A stretch of DNA of 64,000 bases from assembly GCA_050948785.1 (NCBI GenBank), contig JBMNEM010000004.1:1-64000 (forward strand), in the 5' to 3' direction. The position numbers were made by a program, and so were the translations under genes. The notes beneath the pieces are model-generated. The model saw only the letters and a program-made list of their open reading frames with translations, was not told the origin of the DNA and made no database searches. The first letter of the stretch is position 1, and each line of letters begins with the position of its first letter. This stretch comes from JAAZMI01 sp050948785 (GTDB taxonomy: Bacteria > Bacillota > Dethiobacteria > DTU022 > UBA8154). This document shows, in pieces, positions 63,564 to 64,000 of this stretch.

Positions 63564-64000
63564 ATGAATCATTCTTATGCCGTTTATCCTCTCTATACCC
63601 GTATACTTAACCCCCAAGATGACCTCCTGAGCGTAATTGCCGAATACACCAAAAATATTGTCGAACCAGGCGACATCATTACTATAGCAGAAACTGTAGT
63701 CGCCATTGCTCAGGGCCGGGCCATCCTGCCGGAAGAAATAAAAGTATCCTTCCTGGCTCGCTTTCTTTCCATATTTCCACAAAAAGATGGCAGTCTGGCG
63801 ACACCGGAGGCAATGCAGGTGGCCATCAACGAAACCGGTCCAACAAGAATCCTTTTAGGAGCCGGTGCGGCTTTAGTGGGTAAGGTAATGGGTATAAAGG
63901 GACTTTTTTATTATGTTGCAGGAAGGAGCCTGGCACGTATTGATGATGTAGCCAGAACTATGTGGCCTTTTGAAAATTATATTATTTTAGGGCCACAAAA
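63564..64000 (+). CDS. CofE-like (F420-0 gamma-glutamyl ligase family) protein, partial
   Basis: ATG 63564 follows AAGGAG and stays open to the right edge (145 codons seen). YPLYTRILNPQDDLLSVI, then GDIITIAETVVAIAQGRAI near residues 37-55, match the CofE-domain protein family. True F420 synthesis is not implied, because Firmicutes hold CofE-like proteins of unknown role. The carboxyl end lies outside the window. It follows the amidase by 27 bp. Confidence 0.75.
   Translation, partial: MNHSYAVYPLYTRILNPQDDLLSVIAEYTKNIVEPGDIITIAETVVAIAQGRAILPEEIKVSFLARFLSIFPQKDGSLATPEAMQVAINETGPTRILLGAGAALVGKVMGIKGLFYYVAGRSLARIDDVARTMWPFENYIILGPQ

Overview
The window reads as a chromosomal segment of a low-to-moderate GC, anaerobic, endospore-forming Firmicute, probably class Clostridia and perhaps a Peptococcaceae-like lineage. 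The reasons are abundant TTG/GTG starts behind strong Shine-Dalgarno sequences, two T-box leaders, a LexA box of Bacillus type, a CwlD-type spore-cortex amidase, AddAB-type recombination nucleases, Hfq next to mutSL-miaA, and a selenocysteine formate dehydrogenase. No gene fixes the genus. No prophage, CRISPR array or intact insertion sequence was seen.

Region 1 (1-9.0 kb): a YbaK-type deacylase, a short Cys-rich protein, polyamine synthesis (speD, speE), ndk, then a formate dehydrogenase locus. That locus has fdhE behind a strongly foldable leader, a Tat-exported FdhA with an in-frame UGA at 5181 and a matching SECIS hairpin, and the four-cluster FdhB. No cytochrome b subunit follows; the next gene is an oppositely oriented FMN-binding lipoprotein. 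Region 2 (9.3-11.3 kb): a TPR protein, a Thr-Tyr-Lys-Leu tRNA cluster and a free-standing starch-binding-type module.

Region 3 (11.4-19 kb): a tight gene run ahcY, nucleoside phosphorylase, mtnA, class II aldolase, mtaD, surE, rtcB. Read together with speDE, it suggests that SAM-derived nucleosides (SAH, methylthioadenosine, probably 5'-deoxyadenosine) are first deaminated to inosine forms, then phosphorolysed, isomerised and cleaved by an aldolase instead of entering the full methionine salvage pathway. This is the most interesting system in the window.

Region 4 (19-31 kb): a membrane-anchored unknown, a MoxR ATPase with its VWA partner, an HD nucleotidase-like protein, an ADP-ribosylglycohydrolase overlapping a convergent nitrilase-family gene, a FecCD-type ABC importer followed by a bacterial TiaS-like DDTDS protein, an oxidoreductase and tRNA-Trp. 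Region 5 (31-46.5 kb): proC, proB, a phasin-like protein, a UbiB kinase, small unknowns, miaB, a PerR-like regulator, mutS-mutL-miaA-hfq, a methionine gamma-lyase-family enzyme and lexA.

Region 6 (46.5-54 kb): leuA under a leucine T-box, a repeat-bearing spacer, a half-size EamA transporter, a cysteine hydrolase, an HD protein, a lone trpB under a tryptophan T-box, and a HigBA-type toxin-antitoxin pair with a perfect 13-bp operator palindrome. Region 7 (54-64 kb): the large addB-addA pair on the minus strand, two cell-wall amidases around an NlpC/P60 peptidase, and a CofE-like gene cut off by the right edge.
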